From contig NZ_BSTQ01000022.1 in NCBI RefSeq assembly GCF_030269605.1, forward strand, positions 114,927 through 178,926: a stretch of DNA of 64,000 nucleotides, in the 5' to 3' direction. The position numbers and the translations under genes were made by a program. The notes beneath the pieces were generated by a model, which saw nothing but the letters and a program-made list of their open reading frames with translations, was not told where the DNA came from and made no database searches. Shown here piece by piece: positions 50,493 through 58,882 of this stretch; position 1 is the stretch's first letter; every line of letters starts with the position of its first letter. This stretch comes from Lentzea sp. NBRC 105346. GTDB taxonomy: Bacteria; Actinomycetota; Actinomycetes; Mycobacteriales; Pseudonocardiaceae.

Positions 50493-51293
50493 TCAGCTGT
50501 TGCCCAGCGTCTCCACGGCGATGCGGACCTCCCGGTCCGCGTACGCCATGACGTCGGCCAGCGCGGCTTCATTCTGCTTGATGAGCTCGCGCTGGTAGCC
50601 GGTCTCGACGGCGAGCATGACGCCCGCGACGTTGGTCCGCAGTTTGCACTCCACGTCGGCGCGCGCCACGACCGTCTCCTGTGGAGTGATCGACGGAGTG
50701 CGCCAGCGCGGGTCGTTCGCGGCGGCGGACGGGTCCGGGTAGTGAAACCCCCGGTCCGCCATGCAGGAGCTCCACGCCGCGAACACCCGGTGGACGCGCT
50801 CGTCGGACCGGGTCCGGCCGTACGACTCCCACTGCAGGCGTTGCGGCAGCCCGGCCTGGATCCGCTCGATGCCGGGTTTGAGGATCCGCATGGCCTCGCC
50901 GACACAGCCGCCCTGGGGCACCGGCCCGCCGTGGAACGCGACCTCACCGAGCCAGACCGCCTTCACCTCCGCGGGCAACGGAGGTCGTCGCGGTACCGGG
51001 GGAGTCGCGGGGTGGTAGGCCTCGGCCGCGTCGAGGCTCGTGTACCGCCGGGCGTTCGAGACCGGTTCGGGCGTGGGGTCCCCCTCCCACCTCAACCCGA
51101 AGCGGCGCATGCAGCGGTCGCCCACGACGTCGGCGGCCCGGTCGAGCAGCGCACGGTGCTCGGCGGTGTGCAGGTAGCGGTCCAGCGGCAGCACGATGTC
51201 CGCGCCCGTCCGCACCACCGGCGCGGTCGCGACCGGTGGTGCCGGAGTGGCGCAGGCGGTGAGCAGCAGGAGAAGCGTGCACCACCTGATCAT
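50493..51293 (-). CDS. secreted lipoprotein, hypothetical
   Basis: 266 aa. Signal IRWCTLLLLLTAC with lipobox LTAC (Cys14). The mature part has ADVVGDRCMRRFGL, CVGEAMRIL, AWSSCMADRGFHYPDP and ARADVECKLRT, the spaced Cys/Trp pattern of an actinobacterial lipoprotein family of unknown role. Lies 4 bp after the small secreted-protein gene and 16 bp before the dipeptidase. Confidence 0.7.
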   Translation of the reverse strand: MIRWCTLLLLLTACATPAPPVATAPVVRTGADIVLPLDRYLHTAEHRALLDRAADVVGDRCMRRFGLRWEGDPTPEPVSNARRYTSLDAAEAYHPATPPVPRRPPLPAEVKAVWLGEVAFHGGPVPQGGCVGEAMRILKPGIERIQAGLPQRLQWESYGRTRSDERVHRVFAAWSSCMADRGFHYPDPSAAANDPRWRTPSITPQETVVARADVECKLRTNVAGVMLAVETGYQRELIKQNEAALADVMAYADREVRIAVETLGNS

Positions 51294-51297
51294 CGGG

Positions 51298-51714
51298 TCA
51301 CCCGAAGCAGTGGCCGCTGATGGTGTTGTCGAACCCCTTGGTGGCGAGGTTCCCGTAGAACCAGCTCGCGTCCGCCGTGACCTGACCCTTGCGCAGGAAC
51401 AGGAGGTGGAACGCCGTGAAGTCGCACTGGGGTTGGGGATCGCGGTACGCCCTGGCCACGAGGTCCGGGTCGTAGTTGGCCGCGCTGCTGGCCGTGTTGT
51501 CGATCCGGACGTTCGTACCGGCGTAGACGAGATTGCCGTAGGAGGGTGTGTGTTGCACCATGCTCGCGGCCAGGCCCGTGAAGTTCGTGCCGTCCCAGAT
51601 GGCGAACGCTCCGGGTGCCATGCTGGTCGATGGGACCGCGTTCGCCGCCGCGGGCACCACCAGCGTCGCCGCGAGCGCGAGTGCCGCCGCTGCGAGGACT
51701 TTCATGACTCTCAT
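51298..51714 (-). CDS. small secreted protein, inhibitor-I36/crystallin-like
   Basis: 138 aa. Signal peptide 1-26 (cut at ANA-VPS). The mature domain starts PGAFAIWDGTNFTGLAASMVQH, like the beta/gamma-crystallin-type repeat of peptidase-inhibitor I36 proteins, and holds two Cys (QPQCDF, GHCFG) that could form one disulfide. The ATG overlaps the SARP stop by 4 bp, so it is translated with the regulator. Confidence 0.65.
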   Translation of the reverse strand: MRVMKVLAAAALALAATLVVPAAANAVPSTSMAPGAFAIWDGTNFTGLAASMVQHTPSYGNLVYAGTNVRIDNTASSAANYDPDLVARAYRDPQPQCDFTAFHLLFLRKGQVTADASWFYGNLATKGFDNTISGHCFG

Positions 51715-54700
51715 GTCGACTCCAATCTCGGGGATGCGGAGTCAACCGGTCGCCTGTGGAAGAACTGTTGGAGCTCGGTTGGAACGATTCCGGTCGCACG
51801 GCAGACGGAAAGCGCTTCCCGCGCCGACCTCGCCGCGTCCTGGGGGCGCCCGAGGTCCAGCTGGACGACCGCGAGCAGGGCCAGCGCCCGGCCCTCCAGA
51901 GCGCGATAGCCGATCTCGCAGGTGGTCTCCACCGCCCGGCGCGCGGTGGACTCGGCCTCGGGCAGCTCGTGGCGGCCGCGGTGCGCGGTGGCCAGGCCGA
52001 GCAGCGCCTGCGCCTTCGGGTAGGCGTTGCCGGACTCCTCTGCGAGGTCGAGCGCCTGCCGGTGCCCCTGGACAGCCGCGCGGTATCGGCCGATTCGCTC
52101 GTACACCGTGGACAACGTGTTCAGCGCGTTGGCCTCGACGCGCCGGTCGCGGATGTCGCGGGCCAGGTCCAGCGCGGTACGGGCGAGGTCGAGCGCGCGG
52201 CCGGGATCGCCGAGGTCGAGGTGGATCCCGGCGAGCACCCGGCAGGTGTCGGCCTCGCCGCCGCGGTCGCCGGACTCCCGGTAGAGGTCCAGTGATCTGG
52301 TGCCGTGCCCGGCGGCCCGGTCCAGCTCGCCCAGGTCGTGGCAGACCTCGGCGAGGTTGCCGAGACACGCCGCCTCGGCGCTGCGGGAACCGATGTCGCG
52401 GAACAGGATCAGCGCGCGGCCGAGGTGGTCCGCCGCGTCCGCGAGCCGGCCCAGGTGGCGGTAGGCGAGACCGAGGCTGCCGAGGCTGAGTGCCTGCCCG
52501 GCGGTCTGGCCCGCCCGTTCGTACAACGCGAGCGCGCGGGTGTAGTGGTCGGCGGCGTCACGGAGCCGGCCCATCGGCCAATAGACGTTGCCGAGGTTCC
52601 GCAGCAACGCGGCCTGCCCGTCGGTCCAGTGCGCCCGCTGGGCGAGGCCGAGTCCGGCCGTGTAGTGCCCGACGGCCTCCGGGTACCGGCTGAGCCGCTG
52701 GTGCGCGTCGCCGAGGCTGAGCCGCGCCGCGGCCTGCGCGGTCAGGTCACCGGCCGCGGTCGCCGCGTCGAGCCCGGCCTCGGCGACCGTCAGCCAGTCG
52801 ACGGTGTGCATCCGGGCCATCAGGTAGCCGCGCAACGCGTCGGCGAGCAGCCAGGCGGGTGGACCACCCGCCGGCGTGACGGCGGCGACCAGGTTCGGGC
52901 GTTCGTCGTCGAGCCACGCCAACGCCTCCGCGGGCTCACCGAACACGTCCTCTGTGTCCACGGGCAGAAACAGCATGTGCGGGTACAGCACTCGCGTGGC
53001 GGCGTGGGCGGTGCGTACGTACCAGTGGTGCAGCCGTCGCGACGCCGCGTCGCGGTCCGCGGTCCGTTCGCCGTGCTGTGCCGCGTAGGCCCGGAGCAGG
53101 TCGTGGAAGGTATAGCGGCCGGGCGCGTGCTGCGCGAGCAGGTGCGCCGCCGCGAGCCGGTCCAGGGACGTCCCCGCCTCACTCGCGCCGATCCCGGCCA
53201 AAGCGGCGGCCGCGTCCTGGGTCACGTCCGGGCCGGGCACCAGTCCGAGCAATGCGAACACCCGTTGCGCCGCAACGGGAAGTGTCGCGTAGGACAGGTC
53301 GAACGCGGCCCGCACGGCCGCGCGGTCGTCGCCCGCCACGGACAGCTCCGCGAGGCGGTTGCCCTCGGCGAGCGCGGCGGCGAACCCGGCCACCGTGCGC
53401 CACGGCTGGTCGGCCAGGTTCGCCGCGGCGATCCGCAACGCCAGCGGCAGCAACGCGCACACGCGAGCCAGTTCGCCGGTCGCGTCCGGCTCGGCCTCGA
53501 CGCGTTCCCGGCCGATGATCCTGGCCAGCAGCACCGCGGCCTCGTCCGGCGCGAGGACGTCCAGCGTGACGCGATGCGCGCCGTCGAGCGCGACGAGCCC
53601 GTTGAGCTTGTCGCGGCTGGTCACCAGCACGAGGCAGCCCGCGCCGCCGGGCAGCAGCGGGCGCACCTGGTCCGGGTTGCGGGCGTTGTCCAGCAGGATC
53701 AGCATCCGGCGATCCGCGAGGAGCGTCCGGTACAACGCCGCGGCCTGCTCGACGTCGACGGGAATCTCCTCGGCCGCGACGCCCATGGCCCGCAGGAACC
53801 CGACGAGCGCGTCGATCGGCCGCATCGGCGGTGCGGGCGCGAACCCGCGCAGGTTCACGTACAGCTGGCCGTCCGCGAAGCGCTCCCGCACGCGATGCGC
53901 CCAATGCACGGCCAGGGCGGTCTTGCCGACCCCCGCGGTCCCGTCGATCGCGGTGACGACGACCGTGCCCGCGCCGAGCCGCGAGTCGAGCTCCTTGAGC
54001 TGCTCGTCGCGCCCGGTGAACGTGGCGATCGCGGCGGGCAGCTGGGCCGGGACCGGCGCCGGTCCCGGCTCCGCAGGGGCGTCTCCGGCGAGGATCGCGC
54101 GATGGATCTCCTGGACCTCGGCACTCGGCTCGACCCCGAGCTGGTCGACCAGGACCTGGCGCAGATCCCGGTACGCGGCGAGCGCGTCGGCCTGTCTGCC
54201 CGCCGCGTGCAGCGCGCGGATCAGCTGCGCCCACCGGCGTTCCCGCAGCGGCTGCGCGCCGACGAGTGCCCGCAGTTCGCCGGCCAGGTCGTGGTGCCTG
54301 CCGAGCCGCAGGTCGGCGTCGATGCGATCCTCGAGCACGGTCTGGCGGCGTTCCTCCAGCTCCCGCGCCCAGGTCTGGCAGGACTCCGCGGTCACGCCGT
54401 CCAGCGCCGGGCCGCGCCACAACTCCAGTGCCTCGGCCAGCAGCGCCGAGGCTCCGGCGTCATCACTGCCCGCCGCCGCCGCGACGAGCTCGTCGAACCG
54501 GTCGGCGTCGACCTCGCCGGGCAGCACCCGCAGCAGGTAGCCGGGCTGGCTGGTGAGCAGCCGGTCGCCGGGCAGCACGCGGCGCAGCCGACGCACGCAC
54601 CCCTGCAGCAACCGGCGCGCGGCAGGCGGCGGATCGGTGTGCCACAGCTCGCCGACCAGCCGGTCGGCCGACACGACGCGGTTGGCGTCCACGAGCAGCA

Positions 54701-54791
54701 CGGCGAGCAGCGCGCGTTGCTGCGGTCCCCCCACGGACACCGGACGATCGTCGTCCCAGACCTCCAGCGGGCCCAGGATCCGGAACTGCAT
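51711..54791 (-). CDS. AfsR/SARP-family regulator (wHTH-BTAD-NB-ARC-TPR)
   Basis: 1026 aa. An OmpR-type DNA-binding domain (1-95: FRILGPLEVWDDDRPVSVGG, LVGELWHTDPPPAARRLLQG) is followed by BTAD (about 95-245) and an NB-ARC ATPase (Walker A GTAGVGKTALAVHWAHRV near 285; LILLDNARNPDQVRPLLPG; LVTSRDKL). TPR repeats at about 660-1000 show the DxxGxAxALxxLGxxY pattern. Such proteins switch on secondary-metabolite or secreted-protein genes after ATP-dependent oligomerisation. Here the direct downstream genes are a secreted protein, a lipoprotein and a dipeptidase, rather than a known biosynthetic cluster. Confidence 0.88.
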   Translation of the reverse strand: MQFRILGPLEVWDDDRPVSVGGPQQRALLAVLLVDANRVVSADRLVGELWHTDPPPAARRLLQGCVRRLRRVLPGDRLLTSQPGYLLRVLPGEVDADRFDELVAAAAGSDDAGASALLAEALELWRGPALDGVTAESCQTWARELEERRQTVLEDRIDADLRLGRHHDLAGELRALVGAQPLRERRWAQLIRALHAAGRQADALAAYRDLRQVLVDQLGVEPSAEVQEIHRAILAGDAPAEPGPAPVPAQLPAAIATFTGRDEQLKELDSRLGAGTVVVTAIDGTAGVGKTALAVHWAHRVRERFADGQLYVNLRGFAPAPPMRPIDALVGFLRAMGVAAEEIPVDVEQAAALYRTLLADRRMLILLDNARNPDQVRPLLPGGAGCLVLVTSRDKLNGLVALDGAHRVTLDVLAPDEAAVLLARIIGRERVEAEPDATGELARVCALLPLALRIAAANLADQPWRTVAGFAAALAEGNRLAELSVAGDDRAAVRAAFDLSYATLPVAAQRVFALLGLVPGPDVTQDAAAALAGIGASEAGTSLDRLAAAHLLAQHAPGRYTFHDLLRAYAAQHGERTADRDAASRRLHHWYVRTAHAATRVLYPHMLFLPVDTEDVFGEPAEALAWLDDERPNLVAAVTPAGGPPAWLLADALRGYLMARMHTVDWLTVAEAGLDAATAAGDLTAQAAARLSLGDAHQRLSRYPEAVGHYTAGLGLAQRAHWTDGQAALLRNLGNVYWPMGRLRDAADHYTRALALYERAGQTAGQALSLGSLGLAYRHLGRLADAADHLGRALILFRDIGSRSAEAACLGNLAEVCHDLGELDRAAGHGTRSLDLYRESGDRGGEADTCRVLAGIHLDLGDPGRALDLARTALDLARDIRDRRVEANALNTLSTVYERIGRYRAAVQGHRQALDLAEESGNAYPKAQALLGLATAHRGRHELPEAESTARRAVETTCEIGYRALEGRALALLAVVQLDLGRPQDAARSAREALSVCRATGIVPTELQQFFHRRPVDSASPRLEST

Positions 54792-54913
54792 TCGGCCGAG
54801 TATTCACGACGTTCCGGGTGCGCCATACCGGCTTACGGGCTAGTCGTGCGGCCGCAAACCGTTGTGGGAGCGCGGACAACGACTGTCCACAGAGGATCCG
54901 AGGTGGCCGCCGG

Positions 54914-55330
54914 TTACTCGGTCGTCGGCTTGGGCGCCCACGCGATGAAGTTCGCGAAGACGCCGCCGAGGATCACGAAGCCCAGCATGCCGCCGACCAC
55001 CCAGTGCGCCTGGTCGTTGTCGGCCAGAGCGGCGTCGACGACCTTGCCGTTCCGCAGGTCGTAGCGGACCGTCACGCGATCACCCGGGTGGCGGGCCGGT
55101 CCGTTCTCCGACAGGGTCGCGACCTGCTTCGAGCCGTCCGGCAGCGGGTACTCGACCTTGACCGAGTAGCTCTTTCCCGACCGCAGCCGCTCCTGGACGA
55201 TCCCGTCCGAACTGGCCCAGGACTTCTGCTCGGCCGACGACTTGAGCACGAACACCAGGCCCGCGATCGCTCCCACCAGCACGATCCCGGCCACGATGCG
55301 GCCGGTCCGCGACTTCACCGACTTCGCCAC
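54914..55330 (-). CDS. DUF3592-like membrane protein
   Basis: 138 aa from GTG 55330 with GGAGGA upstream. Membrane helices near 10-28 (IVAGIVLVGAIAGLVFVL) and 112-132 (VVGGMLGFVILGGVFANFI) enclose a DUF3592-type domain (SYSVKVEYPLPDGSKQVATL, GDRVTVRYDLRNGKVVD). Function unknown. Confidence 0.72.
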   Translation of the reverse strand: MAKSVKSRTGRIVAGIVLVGAIAGLVFVLKSSAEQKSWASSDGIVQERLRSGKSYSVKVEYPLPDGSKQVATLSENGPARHPGDRVTVRYDLRNGKVVDAALADNDQAHWVVGGMLGFVILGGVFANFIAWAPKPTTE

Positions 55331-55380
55331 TACGCCTCCTCCGCACACGACATCGCCACATCGGTCCCGAATGTGACAGG

Positions 55381-55394
55381 GGGACGAAAGTCCC
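55381..55394. promoter_or_regulatory. DevR(DosR)-box-like site before phosphoketolase
   Basis: GGGACGAAAGTCCC, reverse GGGACTTTCGTCCC, fits the mycobacterial DevR consensus GGGACTWWAGTCCC at nearly every position. It lies 89 bp before the xfp ATG. Confidence 0.65.
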
Positions 55395-55482
55395 GACCCG
55401 GCCGGGCCCCGCGGCCGCTGTGACGGCCCCCTCGGGAAAGGACGGTTGAAGGGACGAGTCGGAACCGGGAGGCGGGACTTCG

Positions 55483-57768
55483 ATGAACACCGTGACGCTC
55501 AAACAGGTGGATGCCTGGTGGCGAGCGGCGAACTACCTTTCCGTCGGACAGATCTACTTGCTGGACAACCCGTTGCTGACCGAGCCACTGGAGCCGGCTC
55601 ACGTGAAGCCGCGGCTGCTCGGCCACTGGGGGACGGTGCCTGGCCTGACACTCACCTACGCGCACCTCAACCGCGCGATAGTCACCCGTGGCGTGCGGGC
55701 GTTGTTCGTCGCCGGACCAGGACATGGCGCCGCCGGTCTGAACGCCGCCGCCTGGCTGGAAGGCACTTACTCCGAGCTGTACCCGGAGGTGTCCCGCGAC
55801 GCCGAGGGGATGCGCAGGCTGTTCCGGCAGTTCTCGTTCCCCGGCGGCATTCCCAGCCACGCGTCGGCGCACCTGCCGGGATCCATCCACGAGGGCGGGG
55901 AGCTGGGGTACTCGCTCGCGCACGCGACCGGTGCCGCGCTGGACAATCCGGGACTGGTCGTGGCGTGCGTGATCGGCGACGGCGAGGCCGAGACCGGTCC
56001 GCTGGCGACCAGCTGGCACGCGCCGTCGATGCTGCACCCGCGACGCGACGGCGTGGTGCTGCCGATCCTGCACCTCAACGGTTACAAGATCGCGAACCCG
56101 ACCCTGTTGTCCCGCCTGCCCGAGGAGGACCTGGCACAGCTGCTGCGCGGGTTCGGGTGGCGGCCGATCGAGGTCCGCGGCTGCGACCCGATCGACGTGC
56201 ACACCGAGTACGCGGCGGCACTGGACCACGCCTTCGACCTCATCGCCGAGGGCGGGCCGCGGCCGATGATCCTGCTGCGCACGCCGAAGGGCTGGACGGG
56301 ACCGCCCGAGCTGGAGGGGAGCTGGCGGTCGCACCAGGTGCCGATCACCGACGTGCGGCGGCATCCGGAACGGCTGGCGGACCTGGAGAAGTGGATGCGG
56401 TCCTACCGGCCGGAGGAGTTGTTCACCGGGAACGGTGTTCCGCTGGTCAACGGACATCCGCGCGGCGACGGGCGGATGAGCGCCAGCCCGCACGCGCACG
56501 GCCTGACCCAGCGTGATCTTCGCCTGCCCGCGCTCGAACGGCACCTGATCGACGGTCCGGTGATCGCCGAGTCGACGCGGGTGCTGGGCGGATATCTGCG
56601 GGATGCCATGCGGCTCAACGACGACAACCTCTTGTACTTCTCACCGGACGAGCACGCCTCCAACCGCCTCGACGCGGTGTTCGAGGTGACCGGGCGGCGC
56701 TGGCAGCTGCCCGTCTCGCCGGCCGACGACCACCTCGACCCCGAGGGACGCGTGCTGGAGGTCCTGTCCGAGCACCTCTGCCAGGGCTGGCTGGAGGGCT
56801 ACCTGCTGACCGGCAGGCACGGGCTGCTGTCGTCGTACGAGGCGTTCGCGCACATCGTCGACTCGATGGTCGCCCAGCACGCCAAGTGGCTGCACACGGC
56901 GGCCGAAATCCCTTGGCGCAGACCGATTCCGAGCCTCAACTACCTGCTGACCTCGCACGTGTGGCGGCAGGACCACAACGGTGCCTCGCACCAGGATCCC
57001 GGGTTCATCGACCACGTCCTGAACAAGCGGCCGGAGTTCGTCCGCGTCTACCTGCCGCCGGACGCGAACTGCCTGCTCGCCGTCGCCGACCACTGCCTGC
57101 GCTCCCGCGGCCTGGTGAACGTGATCGTCGCGGGCAAGCAGCCCGCGTTGCAGTACCTCGGGCCGGACGAGGCCGTGGCGCACTGCGCCCAGGGCATCGG
57201 GGTGTGGAGCTGGGCGAGCTCCGATGTGGACGGTGAACCGGACGTCGTGCTCGCGTGCGCGGGCGATGTGCCCACTCAGGAGACCCTGGCCGCGGTGGAC
57301 GTTCTGTGCGCGCTCGTGCCGGACCTGCGGGTGCGCGTCGTGAACGTGGTGGACCTCGCGACGCTCGCCTCACCCGAGCACCACCCGCACGGCATCGACG
57401 ACGATGCCTACGAGGCCATCTTCACGAGCCACGCGCCGGTGATCTTCGCCTACCACGGCTACCCGTGGCTGATCCACCGCCTGACCTATCGGCGACCGGG
57501 TCACGACCTGATGCACGTGCACGGGTTCCACGAGAACGGCACGACCACGACGCCGTTCGACATGGTGGTGCTCAACGAGCTGGACCGGTTCCACCTCGCG
57601 CTGGCGGCGCTGCGGCGGGTGCCGCGGCTGGCCGACCGGCTCGGGCACCTGCGCCAGCACCTGCTCGACCGGCTCGCCGTGCACCACGAGCACATCCGGC
57701 GGACCGGCGAGGACCTGCCGGAGATCCGGGAGTGGCGGTTCACGCGTCCACGTGATGGTTCGGCGTGA
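55483..57768 (+). CDS. xfp: phosphoketolase
   Basis: 761 aa, about normal (780-820) for xylulose-5-P/fructose-6-P phosphoketolase. It splits sugar phosphates with phosphate to acetyl-phosphate using thiamine diphosphate. Signatures: YLSVGQIYLLDNPLL, GHWGTVPGLTLTYAHLNR, GPGHGAAGLNAAAWLEGTYSE, the FPGGIPSHASAHLPGSIHEGGELGYSL block, GDGEAETGPL and HLNGYKIANPT. A DevR-like box precedes it. Its 3' end overlaps the convergent Acg-like nitroreductase gene by 29 bp. Confidence 0.93.
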   Translation: MNTVTLKQVDAWWRAANYLSVGQIYLLDNPLLTEPLEPAHVKPRLLGHWGTVPGLTLTYAHLNRAIVTRGVRALFVAGPGHGAAGLNAAAWLEGTYSELYPEVSRDAEGMRRLFRQFSFPGGIPSHASAHLPGSIHEGGELGYSLAHATGAALDNPGLVVACVIGDGEAETGPLATSWHAPSMLHPRRDGVVLPILHLNGYKIANPTLLSRLPEEDLAQLLRGFGWRPIEVRGCDPIDVHTEYAAALDHAFDLIAEGGPRPMILLRTPKGWTGPPELEGSWRSHQVPITDVRRHPERLADLEKWMRSYRPEELFTGNGVPLVNGHPRGDGRMSASPHAHGLTQRDLRLPALERHLIDGPVIAESTRVLGGYLRDAMRLNDDNLLYFSPDEHASNRLDAVFEVTGRRWQLPVSPADDHLDPEGRVLEVLSEHLCQGWLEGYLLTGRHGLLSSYEAFAHIVDSMVAQHAKWLHTAAEIPWRRPIPSLNYLLTSHVWRQDHNGASHQDPGFIDHVLNKRPEFVRVYLPPDANCLLAVADHCLRSRGLVNVIVAGKQPALQYLGPDEAVAHCAQGIGVWSWASSDVDGEPDVVLACAGDVPTQETLAAVDVLCALVPDLRVRVVNVVDLATLASPEHHPHGIDDDAYEAIFTSHAPVIFAYHGYPWLIHRLTYRRPGHDLMHVHGFHENGTTTTPFDMVVLNELDRFHLALAALRRVPRLADRLGHLRQHLLDRLAVHHEHIRRTGEDLPEIREWRFTRPRDGSA

Positions 57769-58741
57769 TCAGCAGGTCGGAGACAGCACGCCGGGGCGTC
57801 GCGGGCACCGGCGTGCTGAACCCGATGCGCAGCACGGTCTGCGGCACCAGCATGCCGCCCAGCGCACGGCGCAGCTCGTCGCGGACGGACTTCACCTCGA
57901 CCGGCTGGGACATGAACGACGCGGACAGGCCGTGCGTGGTCGCGGTGAGCAGGACGCGCTGCATCGCCTGGCCCGCCTGCAGTTCACCGAGGTCGCTGTC
58001 GTAGAACGAGCACAGCACCACGACGAGCGGGTCGGACTCGTAGTCCTTGCCGGGCAGGCGGTCGGAGGCCTGGAAGTCGCGGAACGTCCACTCGTCCTGC
58101 GGTTCGGGGCGCACCCCGGCGGAGGCGGGCGGAATGCCGTCGGTGGCGTCCGGGCGGTGTCCGGTGAACGCCGCCAGCTCGGCCAGCACACCCGTGTCGT
58201 CGAGCTGGATGCGGTGGGCTCGCTGGACGAGCTCCTTGACCCGCGCGCGCTCTTCACGCGTGGCGACGACGTGCAGCCAGGAGCGTTCACGTTCGGCCGC
58301 GCGCACCAGTGCCCTGCGCTGCCGCACCTCGACGCGTGCCTCGTGGAACGGGCGGCGGTTGGTCCGGCGCGCGGGCACGGCCTGCAGCAGGGCCCGCATC
58401 TCCTCGTCGGGGACGAGCGTGCCGCCGCGGCGGACGATCGCGAGCGCGCCCGGAGCCTCCGCGCCCGGAACGAGGGTCACGAGCGGGCGCACGCCGAATC
58501 CCTGCAGCGCCATGCGCAGGTTGAACAGGGCGGCGCCGCAGGACAGGCGCAGCTCACGGGCCTCCGGGTCGGTGGCGGCGAGCTTGCGCTCGAGGTCGGC
58601 GTACAGCTCGATGCGGTCCGGGAGGACCCGGAATCGCCAAGGCTGGGTGTTGTGCACGGACGGCGCGAGTGCCGCGGCCGTGAGCACGGCCTCCACTTGC
58701 TCCGGCCGGAGGCCCAGTGCCGCGGTCAGCTCGGTCATCAC
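57740..58741 (-). CDS. Acg-like nitroreductase-family protein
   Basis: 333 aa with an N-terminal APSVHNTQPWRFRVLPDRIELYADLERKLAATDPEARELRLSCGAALFNLRMAL block, closely like mycobacterial Acg (Rv2032) and Rv3131, which belong to the DevR dormancy regulon. Acg proteins bind FMN but cover it with a lid and may store flavin rather than reduce substrates. Diverges from the DevS-like kinase gene across a gap with a DevR-like box. Confidence 0.87.
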   Translation of the reverse strand: MMTELTAALGLRPEQVEAVLTAAALAPSVHNTQPWRFRVLPDRIELYADLERKLAATDPEARELRLSCGAALFNLRMALQGFGVRPLVTLVPGAEAPGALAIVRRGGTLVPDEEMRALLQAVPARRTNRRPFHEARVEVRQRRALVRAAERERSWLHVVATREERARVKELVQRAHRIQLDDTGVLAELAAFTGHRPDATDGIPPASAGVRPEPQDEWTFRDFQASDRLPGKDYESDPLVVVLCSFYDSDLGELQAGQAMQRVLLTATTHGLSASFMSQPVEVKSVRDELRRALGGMLVPQTVLRIGFSTPVPATPRRAVSDLLITPNHHVDA

Positions 58742-58816
58742 TCGTTCACCCCATTGCGTAAAGCCTGGTCAGTCGCTGTCCCCTACCACTGTCCGGGTGA
58801 GCCACAAGCGGTCCCA

Positions 58817-58830
58817 CCGCCGAAGGTCCC
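58817..58830. promoter_or_regulatory. DevR-box-like site between nitroreductase and DevS genes
   Basis: CCGCCGAAGGTCCC, reverse GGGACCTTCGGCGG, matches the DevR box on one arm and the core. It is 76 bp before the nitroreductase start and 53 bp before the kinase start, so it could serve both. Confidence 0.5.
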
Positions 58831-58882
58831 GACCTGACCGGGACTGCTTGGCGATGCAACCAACCCGTGGAAAGCTTGATCC

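Noticed and set aside
51711..54791. A secondary-metabolite cluster around the AfsR-like regulator
   Set aside because: No PKS, NRPS, terpene, lanthipeptide or other core biosynthetic gene is present within 10 kb on either side.
52305..55064. A 919-codon open frame on the plus strand
   Set aside because: It is antisense to the AfsR-like regulator, has no recognisable domain, and is of the arginine/glycine/valine-rich type produced by GC-rich codon bias.
58841..58856. A further DevR box in the devS upstream region (GGGACTGCTTGGC)
   Set aside because: Only the GGGACT arm matches; the spacing and right arm do not fit the consensus.
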